NCBI GenBank assembly: GCA_007922195.1
Contig: ML682001.1
Span: forward strand, 316,084-380,083
Length of the DNA stretch: 64,000 nt
Direction: 5' to 3'
From: Podocnemis expansa
Lineage: Eukaryota; Chordata; Testudines; Podocnemididae
Shown one piece after another: positions 24,985 through 36,440 of the stretch (its first letter is position 1; each line of letters starts with the position of its first letter). A model generated the notes under the pieces. The model worked only from the letters and a program-made list of their open reading frames with translations. It did not search any database and had not been told where the DNA came from. The translations under genes were made by a program, and so were the position numbers.

Positions 24985-25723
24985 AGTCCGCTCAGACGCA
25001 CCTCTATAGAAACACAAGTCACACAAGCAGCACACTAATAGAAGTACCATCTTCCCCATAGAGAAAGCAACCCTAATAAATGAGCATACCCCGAGTTGGT
25101 GGGCAAAGTTGGTAACACTATGGCATTGTTTTCTGGTGACACTGGATGCATCCATGTTAAATAACTATCCGCATGTTAATTAACTGATTACACATAGAAA
25201 TGCTTGTCCCAGAGCTGCTGCCAGATTTCCATTTACTTGCCACACTCCTTAATAATTATATATATTAAAAAGAGCAGGGCCACATTCTCAGCTGGCGTCC
25301 CTTGCTTGCCTTCAGTGGAGTGACAGTGGCTTTCGTCAGCTGTGTATAAGCCATCCAGATGGGAGTGTTGCACATTATGAGTACAAGTATGCAATACTCC
25401 TCCAACTCTGGGCAGTTCTGACTCAAAGGACTTGCAGTTGGTGAAGCACGTGATCTACCACAAAGGAACACATCACGCACTCCTCACTCACCTGAATAGC
25501 TACAGTGAATTGGGTGGAGTCACTTCTATGGCAGATGGGCATGGTTTAGCCCTAATTACTTGCTAAAGGCACCACAAGAGCTACACCCCTGGTTTCATTA
25601 ATCAAAATTGAAAAGCAGGACGGGTTGATGCCCAAAGGGAGTAGTAATAGTGTAGAACAAAGCTTAGGTTGCCAGTTCAGAACTAGCCCTGGTGAGTTAT
25701 GACACCTGCTTTATGGCTTAGGT
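24985..25723. other. No gene recognised
   Basis: Non-coding sequence with no clear repeat termini and no coding motif on either strand. Confidence 0.4.
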
Positions 25724-25906
25724 CAACAGTCTTCCAACTTGGGGTCAGGACCCAGAAATGGGTCACAGACCCTCAGGCACTGAGGTGTGGCACCTCCTCC
25801 TGCTGCCAAATGATTGAAATGCATTGCTGAAAGATGGAATTGCAGGTTGCGGGCATAAATAGTTTTTCTCAGCTGGGTCCCAAGGGAAAAAGTTTGAAAA
25901 CCACTG
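25724..25906. mobile_element. hAT element (GGGTCAGGACCC subfamily)
   Basis: The ends are CAACAGTCTTCCAAC and GTTTGAAAACCACTG. The interior TGGGTCACAGACCCTCAGGCACTG is nearly the same as in the copy at 26550-26734. The octamers GCTTAGGT (25716-25723) and GCTAAGGT (25907-25914) match at 7 of 8 positions. Confidence 0.85.
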
Positions 25907-26029
25907 GCTAAGGTGAAACATACATATGTCAGTCCAATTTCCCATGGGAAAATGTCCACACCACAGCAACCACCATTGCCATTATGTGGATTGCTTCTCA
26001 TCCTCCTTTAGCAATCTCAAAATATAGAC

Positions 26030-26504
26030 CAGGTGTAGCCAAATTTATGGAACTCAAGAGCCACACATGTTGATTATTAAACCTTCAAGAGCCACACTGA
26101 GGCTTATAGCCATATACTTTTACTTAATCCAAAATAATTAAGTTTAAAATTCATTGCACACTTTAATTTTATCATAAAAAGAGGACAAATATTGATACTA
26201 CTAATGTCAGATTCTAATAATTACTTAAGGTTACCATGAAAATTAGGCCTTTACAGTAAAAACTTAGCTGCTGCTCAATGTAGAAGACTGCAGGCTAGTG
26301 GCAAGTTTTTTAAAATCCCGACCATGCCGCACTTCTCCCCGCCATCCCCAACCATGCCGCACTTCTCCCCACTGGCCCAACTCCCTCCTGAACTCCTAGG
26401 CTGGGGCTGCTTTCCTAAATTGATTTGCTGACATTCTTCTAGGAGCCACCATTTTTCATTCAAGAGCCGCATGTGGCTCCCGAGCCACATCTTGGCCATG
26501 CCTG
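26030..26504. mobile_element. hAT element (AAGAGCCACA subfamily)
   Basis: The left end CAGGTGTAGCCAAAT and right end TTGGCCATGCCTG are inverted repeats. Subterminal AAGAGCCACACATG is answered by CAAGAGCCGCATGTGGCTC on the right. A perfect 8-bp target duplication ATATAGAC (26022-26029 and 26505-26512) fixes both boundaries. It includes a local 26-bp duplication containing ACCATGCCGCACTTCTCCCC (about 26321 and 26351). Confidence 0.95.
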
Positions 26505-26549
26505 ATATAGACTAAGGATAAGTGGTGATGAAGAATGAATGATTTAGAG

Positions 26550-26734
26550 CAGTAGTTTTCAAACCACGGGTTGGGACCCAGTACTGGCTCTCTGACCCTC
26601 AGGTACTGGGTCACAGCTGCCCCAGCCGCCACCAAAAGACTGGAGTGCGGTGCTCAAAGATGTAATTGGCGGGTTGTGGGCATAAATGATTTGTTTCAAC
26701 TGGCCCTCCCCCCTCCCCAGTTTGAAAACCACTG
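26550..26734. mobile_element. hAT element (GGGTTGGGACCC subfamily)
   Basis: The ends CAGTAGTTTTCAAACC and GTTTGAAAACCACTG are inverted repeats. They are flanked by a perfect 8-bp target duplication ATTTAGAG (26542-26549 and 26735-26742). Confidence 0.95.
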
Positions 26735-26742
26735 ATTTAGAG

Positions 26743-27644
26743 TGATAGCTCCCTGGGGCCAGCAGCTACTATGGGGCCTTGATAATGATTCTGGTTTTAA
26801 ACATGAGGAGAATATAAATAATTATCTCTAGAGGTGTCATTTCCCTCTCTCTTATTCCCACGGGCAGGATTCATGCATGTCATGAGGGAAGCTTGTGCTG
26901 TTGTCTCAGGAGTAAATGGAACATTTCCACTTCCTGATGTCTCAATCTCTTACTTTTCACATAAATCTTGTAGACCATTGCTGTACGGGAGAATTTGACT
27001 TGGAGCAAGACAGAAAGAAAAAGAGTCGCAAACAAGTCATCAGGTATTTAAACCAATGCTTTTGACGTGCTTTGGCTACAGGTTGAGTGTGAAATAAAGA
27101 AACATGCCAAGCAGTAAAAACCTAAGAAACCTACAAATTCCCATGGCTTTCTGAAGTGAGATTAGTACTGAGATGTAGCAGGGGAAAAGAGCATACAATG
27201 ATGTTGCAGCAGCATGTAGCATACCTGAACTTTAGGGAAAGCTGGACACACTTGCTGCATATTTGTGCACTCAGTATTTTGGTTGCCCTACCATGCTGAA
27301 GGTCTGACTTGTTAATTAAGCACAGTTGAACCCAGTCAGTGCATAAAAGACAGCCAGCAAAGTGCTCTTGCCCTATGAAAAATAAATCAAATACTAAAAT
27401 GTTGTAGGAAGTAGTCCCCATGACGACTAATCCGTGGGGAAAAAGGGCTACATTCCCTTATGAATCAGCACTGAAGCAGTGCCCTAATGTGGTGGTAGGG
27501 GCTCTGCACTGATAGCTTTATGAGTCACCTTTCAGCTGAGCCATCAGCAAGATGGGCCAACCAATGACTGAAGTAGGACATGTGTAGAGAGTACTATCTT
27601 GGCTGAAATAACCAGGGACAGGGTCACTATTTTCTTTTTTCACA
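26743..27644. other. No gene recognised
   Basis: AT-rich non-coding sequence. No exon, RNA gene or repeat with definable termini is supported. Confidence 0.45.
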
Positions 27645-29765
27645 GAGAAGAAGGCTAGAAGGGACTACCAGATCATCTAGCCTGGCCTCCTATGTATCAA
27701 TGCCACTAACAACAGCCAGTCCCCCCACACTAAACCCAACAACCATAGGTAGACCAAAGTATTAAGCCTGGAGGAGACTCAGTTGCAGGGAAAGAACAGG
27801 AGGGAGTGAGGTGCCCTAGTGCCAAAGGCCGCAGCAAAGCAGGGCACTGACTGAGATACACCGCAATAATCCTGCCAAGTGATCTGCACCGTCATGCCAC
27901 AGTAGAAGGTGAAATCCCCCAAGGTCATAGTCAAGCTGATCGCCTTCTGATCTCATGTGTGGTCATCAGTTAGACCCTGAGCGTGTGAGCAAGAACCATC
28001 CAGCTGAGTCCTTGAGAGACAGAATGCTCAATGCCACCTCCTAGCACCAGCCCTCCCAGCCCAGTGTCTCATCTCCAGTCATGGTCTTCTCTGATGCTTC
28101 AGAGGAACAAAACACCCAGAATACATTTTGTGTGTGTGTGGTGTGGTGTATGTATGCATTGGGGTGGGGGAGGAGGCTCATATCTTTCCCTGATCCTTGT
28201 AGCATGTGGTTTTGGGAGCCTAAGACTTAAACAAGAAGTGAAACTCATGGCCGCTGAGCCTTGCCACCCACCACTGGAAACAGCTTACTCACACAGTCCC
28301 ATTCAAACTTGTCCAGCTCTCTTTCAGAACTAATGAAACTGATTCCTGCATCTCCAGGTGGGAGGTTGTTTCAGAACCTCACTCCTCTGATGATTAGAAG
28401 TCTTGCATTAGAATTAATTTCTTCTGATTTCCTGCCTGAATTTGTTCATGATTAGTTTATACCCATTTGTTCTGCTGTCAACATTGTCCTTTAGTTTAAA
28501 TAACTCTCCACGCTCCCAAGTATTTACCCCCAGATGTATCTATAGGGGGAAGTCATAACTCCCTCTCTGCCTTCTTTCTGCTGGCTCTTCCAATCTTCTC
28601 TCATTAGACTGGCCCTTCATTCCCCTGATCACCCCAGTAGGTCTTCTCTGCATATTGTTCAATTCTGAATTCTCCGTTCTTGAATGTAGGTGACCAGAGT
28701 TGTACACAGTATTCCAGGTGAAGTCTCCTCTCACCAATGTCTTGTCCAATGGTGTCAGTGCTTCTCTTTCTCTACTAGAAATGCCTCACTTGATACATCT
28801 TAGGATAGCATTTGCCTTTCCACCGCTGCCTTACATTGGTGGCTCACAGTTATCTTGTGGCTGGTGTACACACTCAGGTCTCTATCCTCATCTGCTGCTT
28901 TATACTATTGAATTTCTTCTGTTTTTTTTTTCCAGTCTTCAAGGTCACATAGATCTTCCTATATAATATACCGAGTCTCCTCTGTATTGACAGTGCCTTC
29001 TAGCTCTGTATCATCTGCAAATTTCATTAACATGCTCCTACCTTTTTGTGCAAAGGACATTAATAAAAATGTTGAATAAAACTAGTCCCAAGACAGAGCC
29101 TCAAAGAACTCCATTAATAACCTTGCTCCAGTCTGATAGTTAACCTTTCAGCACAACCCGCTTGCTTTTCCCCTTTTGTTAGTTCTTTATCCACTTTACT
29201 GTTCTTGTACCAATCCCCATATTCTCCAGTTTAATCACTTCCCATGTGTACCATGTCAAATGCTTTACTGAAGCTTAAGTATATTGGATCGACTGTATTT
29301 CCCCTTACGTAAAAAAAATCAGGTTTTTTTTTGCAAATAAGGAAATCAGGTTAGTCTGTCATGATCTACCTTTGGTAAACCTATGTTGCATTACATCTCC
29401 CTTTTTGTTCACCTCCATACATGTAAATATTCTTTCTGTATAATTTGTTCTAAAGCCTCTACTACTCAGGGTTGAACCAACAGGTCTGTAATCAACAGTA
29501 TCACTTTTTGTCTTTTTTAAATATAGGTATGGTGTTAACTATTCTCCAGTCATAACAGGAGTGCCCCTGAATAGATAGATTTTCTGAAGATCCTTGCTAC
29601 TGGACTTACAATCTCATTTGCCAGGTCTTTCAACATTCTAGGATGGAAATTATACAGTTCCCCCCAATCACAGCTTATTAAACTCTTTGTGTTCTTGCAC
29701 CTCAGAAGTGGTAATTTCCATTTCTATCCAGTAATTTCCATTAGTTGCCTTCGTGCTTGTGCTCC
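27645..29765 (-). mobile_element. CR1 LINE, 3' part, minus strand (left portion of a longer block)
   Basis: The minus-strand 3' end is recognisable at about 27650 (GAAGGGACTACCAGATCATCTAG). It is followed by the CR1 3' UTR phrase AGTTAGACCCTGAGCGTGTG (27970) and C-terminal ORF2 coding remnants at 28300-28800. The reverse-transcriptase region near 29040-29130 follows (TTGAATAAAACTAGTCCC is the complement of GGNPQG-region codons in CR1). The subfamily differs from the 14-kb copy. Many frameshifts are present. Confidence 0.8.
28540..28749 (-). pseudogene. CR1-type ORF2 C-terminal remnant
   Basis: The minus-strand frame contains NNMQRRPTGVIRGMKG and NERRLEEPAERR. It aligns by eye with the C-terminal CR1 block ([12 protein letters not shown]...RL), but diverged and truncated. 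Not functional. Confidence 0.55.
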
Positions 29766-29773
29766 ACCCTGAC

Positions 29774-30359
29774 CAGCGGCGTCGCTAGCAGGGGTCTCCA
29801 GGGGCCTCAGCCCCCTGAAACTCAGGGTCAGCCCCTGAGTAGCGCTCCTCTAAATTGTGCAGGGGCACACCGTCGCTCCGCCATGCAGGAACACTGCCTG
29901 TGCAGCCGGCAGCTGCAGCCTCTACCCGGCCAGAAGACACAGTCTTCCAGCAAGGAGGGAACTGCCCCAAACTGGGACTGGGAATTTTTAAAACTCCTGC
30001 CCTGGGCTGACCCTGCTCTGAGCATCCTTCGAGCAGGGTCAGACTGGGAGCCTCAGCCACTGCCAGGGCTGCACTCTCCCTCCAGTGGCCAGGTAAGGGA
30101 GCCCAGGGGAGGGGTGTCTGGGGGCAGGCATGCTGGCCTGGTGGGAAACGAGTGCAGGGGAGGGGGTTGGCCTTGGTCAGCAGGGGCCAGCGGCAGGACC
30201 AGGGGGTTAGGGAAGGGCTTGTGGGGCTGTGGGGGGGTGGTGGTGGTTGAGAAGGCCTTGGGGAACCAGTGGGGGGGAGTGAGTAGGGAATGGATCGAGG
30301 CTCTGGCAGCCGGTGGGGGTCTGGGCCTCACCTAATCTTTAACTCTAGCAGCGCCCTGG
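29774..30359. mobile_element. GC-rich hAT element inserted in the CR1 block
   Basis: The ends CAGCGGCGTCGCTAGCAG and CTCTAGCAGCGCCCTGG are inverted repeats. They are flanked by a perfect 8-bp duplication ACCCTGAC (29766-29773 and 30360-30367). The interior is GC-rich and carries a 196-codon open frame (29745-30335) that extends past the element's left edge and has a Gly/Pro/Trp-biased composition typical of GC-rich repeats, so it is not called as a gene. Confidence 0.95.
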
Positions 30360-30367
30360 ACCCTGAC

Positions 30368-32215
30368 TGAAAACTGAGACAAAGAATTAATTTAGTTTTT
30401 GTGACCTATCGAGATTTTATTTCATCTTTTTCTGTCTATAGAAATCCAATCTCATTTTTCCTTATTTTCATTTCATTTATATAACTTGAAAAAATTATTT
30501 TACTGTAATTTCCTTGGCAAAAGTTCACACATCTTGACTTTTGGCAATTCTCATTTTATTCCTACATTTTCTAATCTCCAGGCTTTCTTTACTGACCAAT
30601 ACATTTTCTGTATGCTCTCTGTCTGCTCCTAACAATGTTTTTGTGGTGCTTATTCATCAAGCTAGATGTAGAACCTTTCCCTACAAACTTTTCCCTTGCT
30701 CACATGCAAACTGCAGATAGATGTTACAGAAGTAATTTGAAGAAATGCCAAGCTCCCTCCACATTTAAATGCCCCCTCCACATCTGAGCTCTTCATTCCT
30801 ATTAACTTGTTTAATTCCTTTCATTTCCCAGAATCTGCTGTTTTGAAACAAGCAGGTATTCATAATGATCTGGTTTTGATTATCCTGCCATTTAATCTAA
30901 CTTGGATCAACTCACAATCACTGTATCCCTTCCCTGGTCATTTCCTATGACAAGAGTATCTATTATGTCCTCTCAGCTTGTCAGAAACAAAGCTAAAATT
31001 GCATCACTTCTACTTGTTCAATGACAACTTTGGAAGAAACATGTCTAGCACATCCAGGAATAGGACCCTGCCCTGTTTTAGCTTTAGTAGCATTTGTTCA
31101 CCAATCTGTATCTGGGAAATCAGTCTTCAACTATGATACAATTCCCAAGAATATGTCTCTCTCTAATGATGTTAAGAAGATCTCCCTCCATATCTGAGAC
31201 AGACATGATGGGTGTAACATATCCCAATACAATTCCATCAGAGCCTCTTTTACAGTCCTTCCCCAAAGTGATACTGACTTGAACAGATTCTACACAGTCC
31301 TACATCTTCACCGTTACCATTATTTCTCTCTCTTCTAAATAGTAAACACCTTCAATACCTGCTATTCTACCATGTTAATCTAATCCCTTCACCTAAGGCT
31401 GAACTAAGGGGCCTTGAGGCCCTGGCCCCCCACCATGGCAGCTAGGGGTGGACCAGGGGTAGGACAAGAGTGTGGAGCCCAGTCTCTGGGCCAAGGGGGG
31501 GTGGCCCTGCTCCCTCCCCCTCAGTGCTGGCAGGGCCGGGCTGTCTCAGTGCTTCCACCCCCCCCCCCAACAAACTTTGCTGGTGCTCAGTGGGAATGGA
31601 GGAAGGATCAGGCAGGGATCTTAGGAACTGGAGACTGGGGCCCCCCTTTAGACTGGGACCCAGGACTTCAACCTGATAGTCCCTGCGTTAATCCAGCCCT
31701 TCCTGCACCTTCTTCACCAGTTACTCCCTTTCATGGCCCAGACTCCTAGCATTGCTATAGAAACATTTCAGTTGTTTCCCTTAGACTTCACCCAGTCTTC
31801 TAGCCCTTTAACTAACTGTAACATATACTGGACTACTATTCCAACTAGTGTTTGTACCTTCTTTTTCCTTTCTATCCCTGGTCTTACCTTGGGATGTTCT
31901 CTTCTCCCTTACTATATGTTCAATGAACTGATTTTTACCCTCTTCTTTTGTTTTCTGTTGCAGTCCCCTCTACATCATCTTCATGTTTCTTGAACCTCTG
32001 GTCCCTGGCTTTTTCCATCATCTCTTACCCTTTCCTGCAAGTGCTGGCTTGCTTTCCCTCCTCACCACCGCATCTTGCACCTGTTTCTCCTCTTTATTTC
32101 CCAGCCCAGCAAACTCATCACTCAGCCCAATTTAACAACCACTACCTGGTCTCTTCTTCTGCCTTGTCCTCCTGGAGGAGAGGACATTATGGAGGAGGAG
32201 AAATCCAGTGCCTTT
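30368..32215 (-). mobile_element. LINE (CR1-like) block, 5' continuation, minus strand
   Basis: Beyond the hAT insertion the text AAAGAATTAATTTAG parallels a segment at about 41280-41295 in another CR1 copy. The stretch at 30880-31270 has the spaced short open frames expected of a decayed endonuclease region in antisense. Assigned by similarity between the two copies in this window and by continuity with 27645-29765. The boundary near 32215 is approximate. Confidence 0.5.
31393..31700. mobile_element. Small GC-rich hAT-like element nested in the LINE block
   Basis: The left end AAGGCTGAACTAAGGGG and right end GTTAATCCAGCCCTT are approximate inverted repeats around a GC-rich interior in an AT-rich surround. 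The exact target duplication is unclear. Confidence 0.5.
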
Positions 32216-32949
32216 AGCAGAACCAAACTAAATTATTCCTGCATTTTCTGAATTTTTATATTATTTTTTAAGTAATCACCATATGTATGATCCATTTTAA
32301 ATATCTTATTTCAACACAGTACATTTTGGAAAATGTATAACAATTTCTCAGGCTTTTTATTTTTATTAAACAGTAGGGAATGACCAAGACTTTTAATTCA
32401 AATTGGTCGTTCTTATAGCAGCTCTAAATATTTCCAGAATCAGATTTAGGTTTCTCCTTGCAAAGAAGCTGCATGTTCCAGAACTGTAGGTAAATAAATT
32501 ACAAACTGACCTTGGAAGGCTTTATCATAATTGTACAAATCTAGGTGTAATCTTGTACATAATTGGAGGTGACCGTATGTTATCCAAGTCAGTTGTTTAT
32601 ACTTTAGTTTTATATAATGAGGTATGGCCAATATTTTAACAAAGCCTGAGAGAAAAAAAATCTCCTCAAATCCATGATAATCCCTCCCATCCCAGCTAGG
32701 GCATGAGTAAAAGGAACAGACTGACTGGGCAATCTGTGTATAGAGTTGTATTTAATGGGAAACCTATGAAATCCATTCATTTTCTTTCTGATTTCAGTAA
32801 AACTGCTTTCTGAAAACTATAACCAAGGAAGGGTGCAACTCACCTTGTTCAGCCAGATTTTGCTACAGAAGTGTACTCCATTCATTAAAAAAAGAAATCT
32901 GGACTCTATGGACAGTACAGCACTGTGTTAAATTTGTATAGTCTGAATT
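32216..32949. other. No gene recognised
   Basis: AT-rich sequence without recognisable exon or repeat ends. Confidence 0.4.
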
Positions 32950-33030
32950 GTAGAAGATTAGGGTTGGGCGGGGCCTCAGGAGGTCATTAAATCCAACTTC
33001 CTCATCAAAGCAAACTTCCCTGAAGAGTGA
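32950..33030 (-). mobile_element. Short CR1 3' fragment
   Basis: AGATTAGGGTTGGGCGGGGCCTCAGGAGGTCATTAAATCCAACTTCC is the diverged complement of the CR1 terminal phrase (GGTTGGACTAGATGACCTCCTGAGGTCCC). Confidence 0.65.
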
Positions 33031-33292
33031 AGTTGAGGGGAAGACCTTTATGAAGGGGTTCAAGGGCATCCTGTCATAAGACAGTTTAAAAATTCTTTTA
33101 TTTTGTGGAAGATGGAGCATTTTTATGGCAAAACATTTGCTCTTCAGAGGATTTTTATTATTCTTTAATGTCACCTCTAGCAATATCTGGAGAGGGGACT
33201 AAGTGTCACCTAAGAAAAGATGGATGTCACTCCAGTCCTTCCCCTTAAAATAAACACAGCATTTCAAAAAGGAATCTCTGCAATAACCAAGT

Positions 33293-33465
33293 TCCAAAGG
33301 GGCAGCCGTGTTAGTCTAGTAAAGCAAAAAAAAGCAACCAGTCTTGAAGCGCTTAAAGACTAACAGATGTATTTATCGCATGAGCTTTTGTGGAGAAAAT
33401 CCCTCTTCATCAGATGCTTAATATATCTGTTAGTCTTTAACTGCCACAAGACTCCTTGCTTTCTT
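33293..33465 (+). mobile_element. Foldback SINE-like element, copy 3
   Basis: Complete left end TCCAAAGGGGCAGCCGTG, then the arm and hairpin region (GAGCTTTTGTGGAGAAAATC, CTTCATCAGATGC), then the inverted arm ending CCACAAGACTCCTTGCTTTCTT. A perfect 14-bp target duplication TGCAATAACCAAGT flanks it (33279-33292 and 33466-33479). Confidence 0.9.
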
Positions 33466-33479
33466 TGCAATAACCAAGT

Positions 33480-34168
33480 GTTCCCTCTGGAACATCTGGT
33501 ATGTTTTGTTTAGACTACTGCTTGTACAGCAGTAGCATGCAAAGTGCTAAATCAAGATCAGATGCTTTCCATTGTCATAAGTGTTGTCCAAATGTTCAGG
33601 TAGACCCAGTTCCTGCCTTGAAACTCATACAAGCTGAGGATCTGATCCTGCAGAGAACTGTATGAGGATCCCTGCAGATCAAAATGGTGGATCAGAGTTT
33701 AATTTCAAAGAAGCTAGGTCAGGAGAGTGTAACAAACGATGTGAGGAGTGGGAGGACTAGGATGATATTAATAAGAATGAGTGACTGGATTGGCCAGCTG
33801 GCTATATAATCAGCTTGTTTAGAACAAGATTGGCCCAAGCAGGATAGTGGAGTGTCAGTCAATACAGCTGTTTTCAAATCTCGTGTGAAGCTTATGCATT
33901 TTGATTCGTCATACAAATGTAGTATGTTTATTTTGGAACTACGTGGTTTTGGAGTTTCTGTAATTTTGAATGTTATAATTTTCCTCCTGTAGGTGAATAG
34001 TTGTAGTTAAAATATTACAAAGTGGTGGTCAACAATGTTTATCTGAACAAAATCTTAAAAGGAAAGTGTTCTTAGATCCACAAGATAAATTCTGTTTCCA
34101 GTCTTGGGTTTGCATAATGACTCACTATGTATTTTGTTGCTCTTAACAAAAGAAATGATTTCACATAC
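33480..34168. other. No gene recognised
   Basis: AT-rich non-coding sequence. The portion around 33600-33690 (TGAGGATCTGATCCTGCAGAG) resembles dispersed old repeats but cannot be classified. Confidence 0.4.
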
Positions 34169-34565
34169 AGAATCAGAGAAACTGGAAGGGACCATGAGAG
34201 GTCATAGAGTCCAGTTCCCTGCACTTATGGCAGGACCAAGTACCCTCTGAAACCATCCCTGACAGGTGCATGTCTAACCTTACTCTTGAGATTCCGCAAC
34301 TTGCCTAGGCAACTTATTCCAGTGGTTAATCACCCTGACAGTTAGCAATTTTTTCCTAATGTTCAACCTAAACCTCCCTTGCTATAATTTAGGTCCATTG
34401 CTTCTTGTCCTGTCATTGGCAGTTAAGAAAAACAATTTTTTCCCTCCTCCTCATGAGAGCCTTTTAGGTTCTTGAAAACTGTTATCATGTCCCCTCTTAG
34501 ACTCCTCTTTTCAAGACTAAACAAACCCAGTTCTTTTAATCTTCAATATATAATCTTTCAATATA
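34169..34565 (-). mobile_element. CR1 LINE 3' fragment, minus strand
   Basis: It starts with CAGAATCAGAGAAACTGGAAGGGACC, the complement of the CR1 3' terminal phrase. It runs through the CR1 C-terminal coding region to ACCCAGTTCTTTTAATC. Confidence 0.8.
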
Positions 34566-34570
34566 TATCA

Positions 34571-34760
34571 GGGTAGCACAGAAAGGCCAACAAAATGGAG
34601 CCATAAGTGCTAGGTGCTGTACAAATATACCTTAAACAACTGCTCCTGCCCCAAATTGCTCACAGTCTATCAGATGACATACGACAGATGGATAAGACAA
34701 ACAAGTAGGGTAGGGTAGGGGAGAGAAGATAACAACTACCGTAAAACCGGGATGTGGACA
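34571..34760. mobile_element. Ancient amniote repeat fragment (unclassified)
   Basis: The phrase TAGGTGCTGTACAAATATACC followed by CCTGCCCCAAATTGCTCACAGTCTA matches, from memory, a dispersed old repeat found in amniote genomes. The class is not resolved. A short GGGTA run lies at about 34705-34720. Confidence 0.45.
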
Positions 34761-35150
34761 GTTCTTAGCCGGTGGGGAGTGGTAATCATAACTCATGCAA
34801 AATAATTGACCCCTTTACCTAATTGATAGGGGAAGTTGGTCACTATGGAGCCTATGGACCTGTACTTTGCCCGCATAGATTTTAAGTCAGAAGGAACAAT
34901 TGTGATCATCTAGTCTGACTGTCCACATTGCAGATCACAGAACCTCACACACCCCTTTCTGCAATAGATCCCACCCTCTTGCTGAGCTACTGAAGTCCCC
35001 AAATAATGGTACAAAGACTTCAAGGTACAGAGAATCTACTAGTTACAGAGGAAGATAAAACAAAACAAAAAATCCTCAGGGCCTCTGCCAATCTAACATA
35101 GGGGAGAATTCCTTCCCAACCCCAAATATGGCAGTCATTTAGACTCTGAG

Positions 35151-35576
35151 AGTAAGTCTACACTGGAGCCTTAGATCAACCTAAGGAAGGTGAAGTCAAC
35201 CTACAGACCCCCACAGCCGCCGGGCTTTTATTGAGTCAACTTAAATGCTTCCTTAAGTCGACTTAATAACACAACCTTTTAAGGTCAACTTAACACTTAA
35301 GTTGACTTAAGCCAAGCTAGATGGGGAAAGTCCTTAAGTCAAGCTAATTGGCCTCCAGTAATCCCTCCCAGAGTTCCTGGCCACCAGAAAGGATGCTGTA
35401 CTACCCACAATGCATTACTCCTCCATTGACCTAGAACCTGCCAGTGTGGATGCAGGCTGTTGACAGGAGTTTTCAATGTGGACTCTCTAAGTTGACTTAA
35501 CAAGGTTGACTTTAAGTCAACTTAAAGTCAACATTGATAAATTGACTTAACAGAGCCTTCAGTGTAGACATAACCT
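35151..35576. mobile_element. TIR element, GGCTATGT family, interior of TTAAGTTGACTTAA palindromes
   Basis: The left end AGTAAGTCTACACTGGAG and right end CAGTGTAGACATAACCT are inverted repeats. The interior consists of repeats of TTAAGTCAACTTAA-type motifs on both strands. It sits inside CR1, between CTCTGAG and CTGAG flanks, so it is younger than that CR1. Confidence 0.85.
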
Positions 35577-35758
35577 GAGTGTGTGGGCAAGAACCACCAG
35601 GTGGATAACTGAGAAAGAATTCTCTGTAGTAGCTCAGAGTCTTCTCCACTGGGGATGGGAGTTTTGCTACTGGGAGTTGCTGACGGGCCACATGCCATTG
35701 TACACATCCCATCCCCTCCATAAACTTATCAAGCTCAGTCTCGAAATCAGTTAGGTTT

Positions 35759-35956
35759 TTATTGTCCCCTTGGAAGACCTACATCACATTTCAAGTCTAA
35801 ACTTGTTAATGGACAGTTTATATCCTCCATTTGTTTTATGTCCATATTAGTGCTTAACCTCAATAACTTCTTTCCTTGCCTTATATTTATTCCTCTGATG
35901 TATTTATAGAGAACAATCATATCTCCCCTCCGCTTTCTTTTGGTTAAACAAAACAA
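35759..35956 (-). pseudogene. CR1 ORF2 C-terminal remnant
   Basis: The minus-strand frame has KRKRRGDMIVLYKYIRG, equivalent to the [15 protein letters not shown] end block of CR1 ORF2 seen at 63250-63300. A fossil piece, not functional. Confidence 0.7.
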
Positions 35957-36050
35957 GCCAAGCTACTGATTCTCTTCTCATAAAGTAGTTTTTCCATTCC
36001 TCAGATTATCCTCGGAGCCCTTCTCTGCATGTGTTACAGTTTGAATGTGA

Positions 36051-36243
36051 CCCGATCCTATGACCTACACATCCCTGCATTTATTTTCCTGCCATTCTGT
36101 AAGTTCCCCAGCTTTAAAGCATCTGACAAAATGGGATTTTCTCCACGAAAGGTCATGTGATAAATAAATTTGTTAGTCTTTAAAAGTGCCACCAGACTAC
36201 GTGTTTGTTTTGCTGGACTAGACTAACATGGCTCCCCCTTTAG
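36051..36243 (-). mobile_element. Foldback SINE-like element, copy 4 (one arm plus interior)
   Basis: The right side is a complete terminus (GACTAACATGGCTCCCCCTTTAG). Leftward it carries the arm, GGGATTTTCTCCACGAAAGG, TTACAGAATGGCAGG in complement, and stops at ACCCGATCC. Flanks AGTTTGAATGTGA (36038) and AGTTTGAGTCAAC (36244) look like a diverged target duplication. It is inserted in CR1. Confidence 0.75.
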
Positions 36244-36440
36244 AGTTTGAGTCAACCTTTCTTAAATACTGGAGACCAGAATTACACACAATATTCCAGA
36301 CGAGGTCATGCAGGACAGAGGACTGATCTGACCACAGAGCATGTCCTCTCACCAATGACTCACGTCAATTTAGGCTGATGACTAAAAGCCCAGAGTATCT
36401 ATACATTGCTCTCTTTAACCCTTCCTGCTGGCGCTACTCC

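Larger units (their letters stand above)
34870..36440 (-). mobile_element. CR1 LINE, minus strand, with two later insertions
   Basis: The 3' end near 34870-34910 reads AGTCAGAAGGAACAATTGTGATCATCTAG. The 3' UTR phrase CAATCTAACATAGGGGAGAATTCCTTCCC lies at about 35089-35117. It resumes after a TIR element at 35577 (GTGTGGGCAAGAACCACCAGG), and coding remnants continue to about 36440. The foldback copy at 36051-36243 interrupts it a second time. Confidence 0.85.

Noticed and set aside
29745..30335. 196-codon open frame on the plus strand
   Set aside because: It starts outside the hAT element at 29774-30359 and runs into it. The composition is that of GC-rich repeat filler with no domain.
34704..34722. 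Telomere-like GGGTA repeats
   Set aside because: The unit is GGGTA rather than TTAGGG and there are only about three to four copies.
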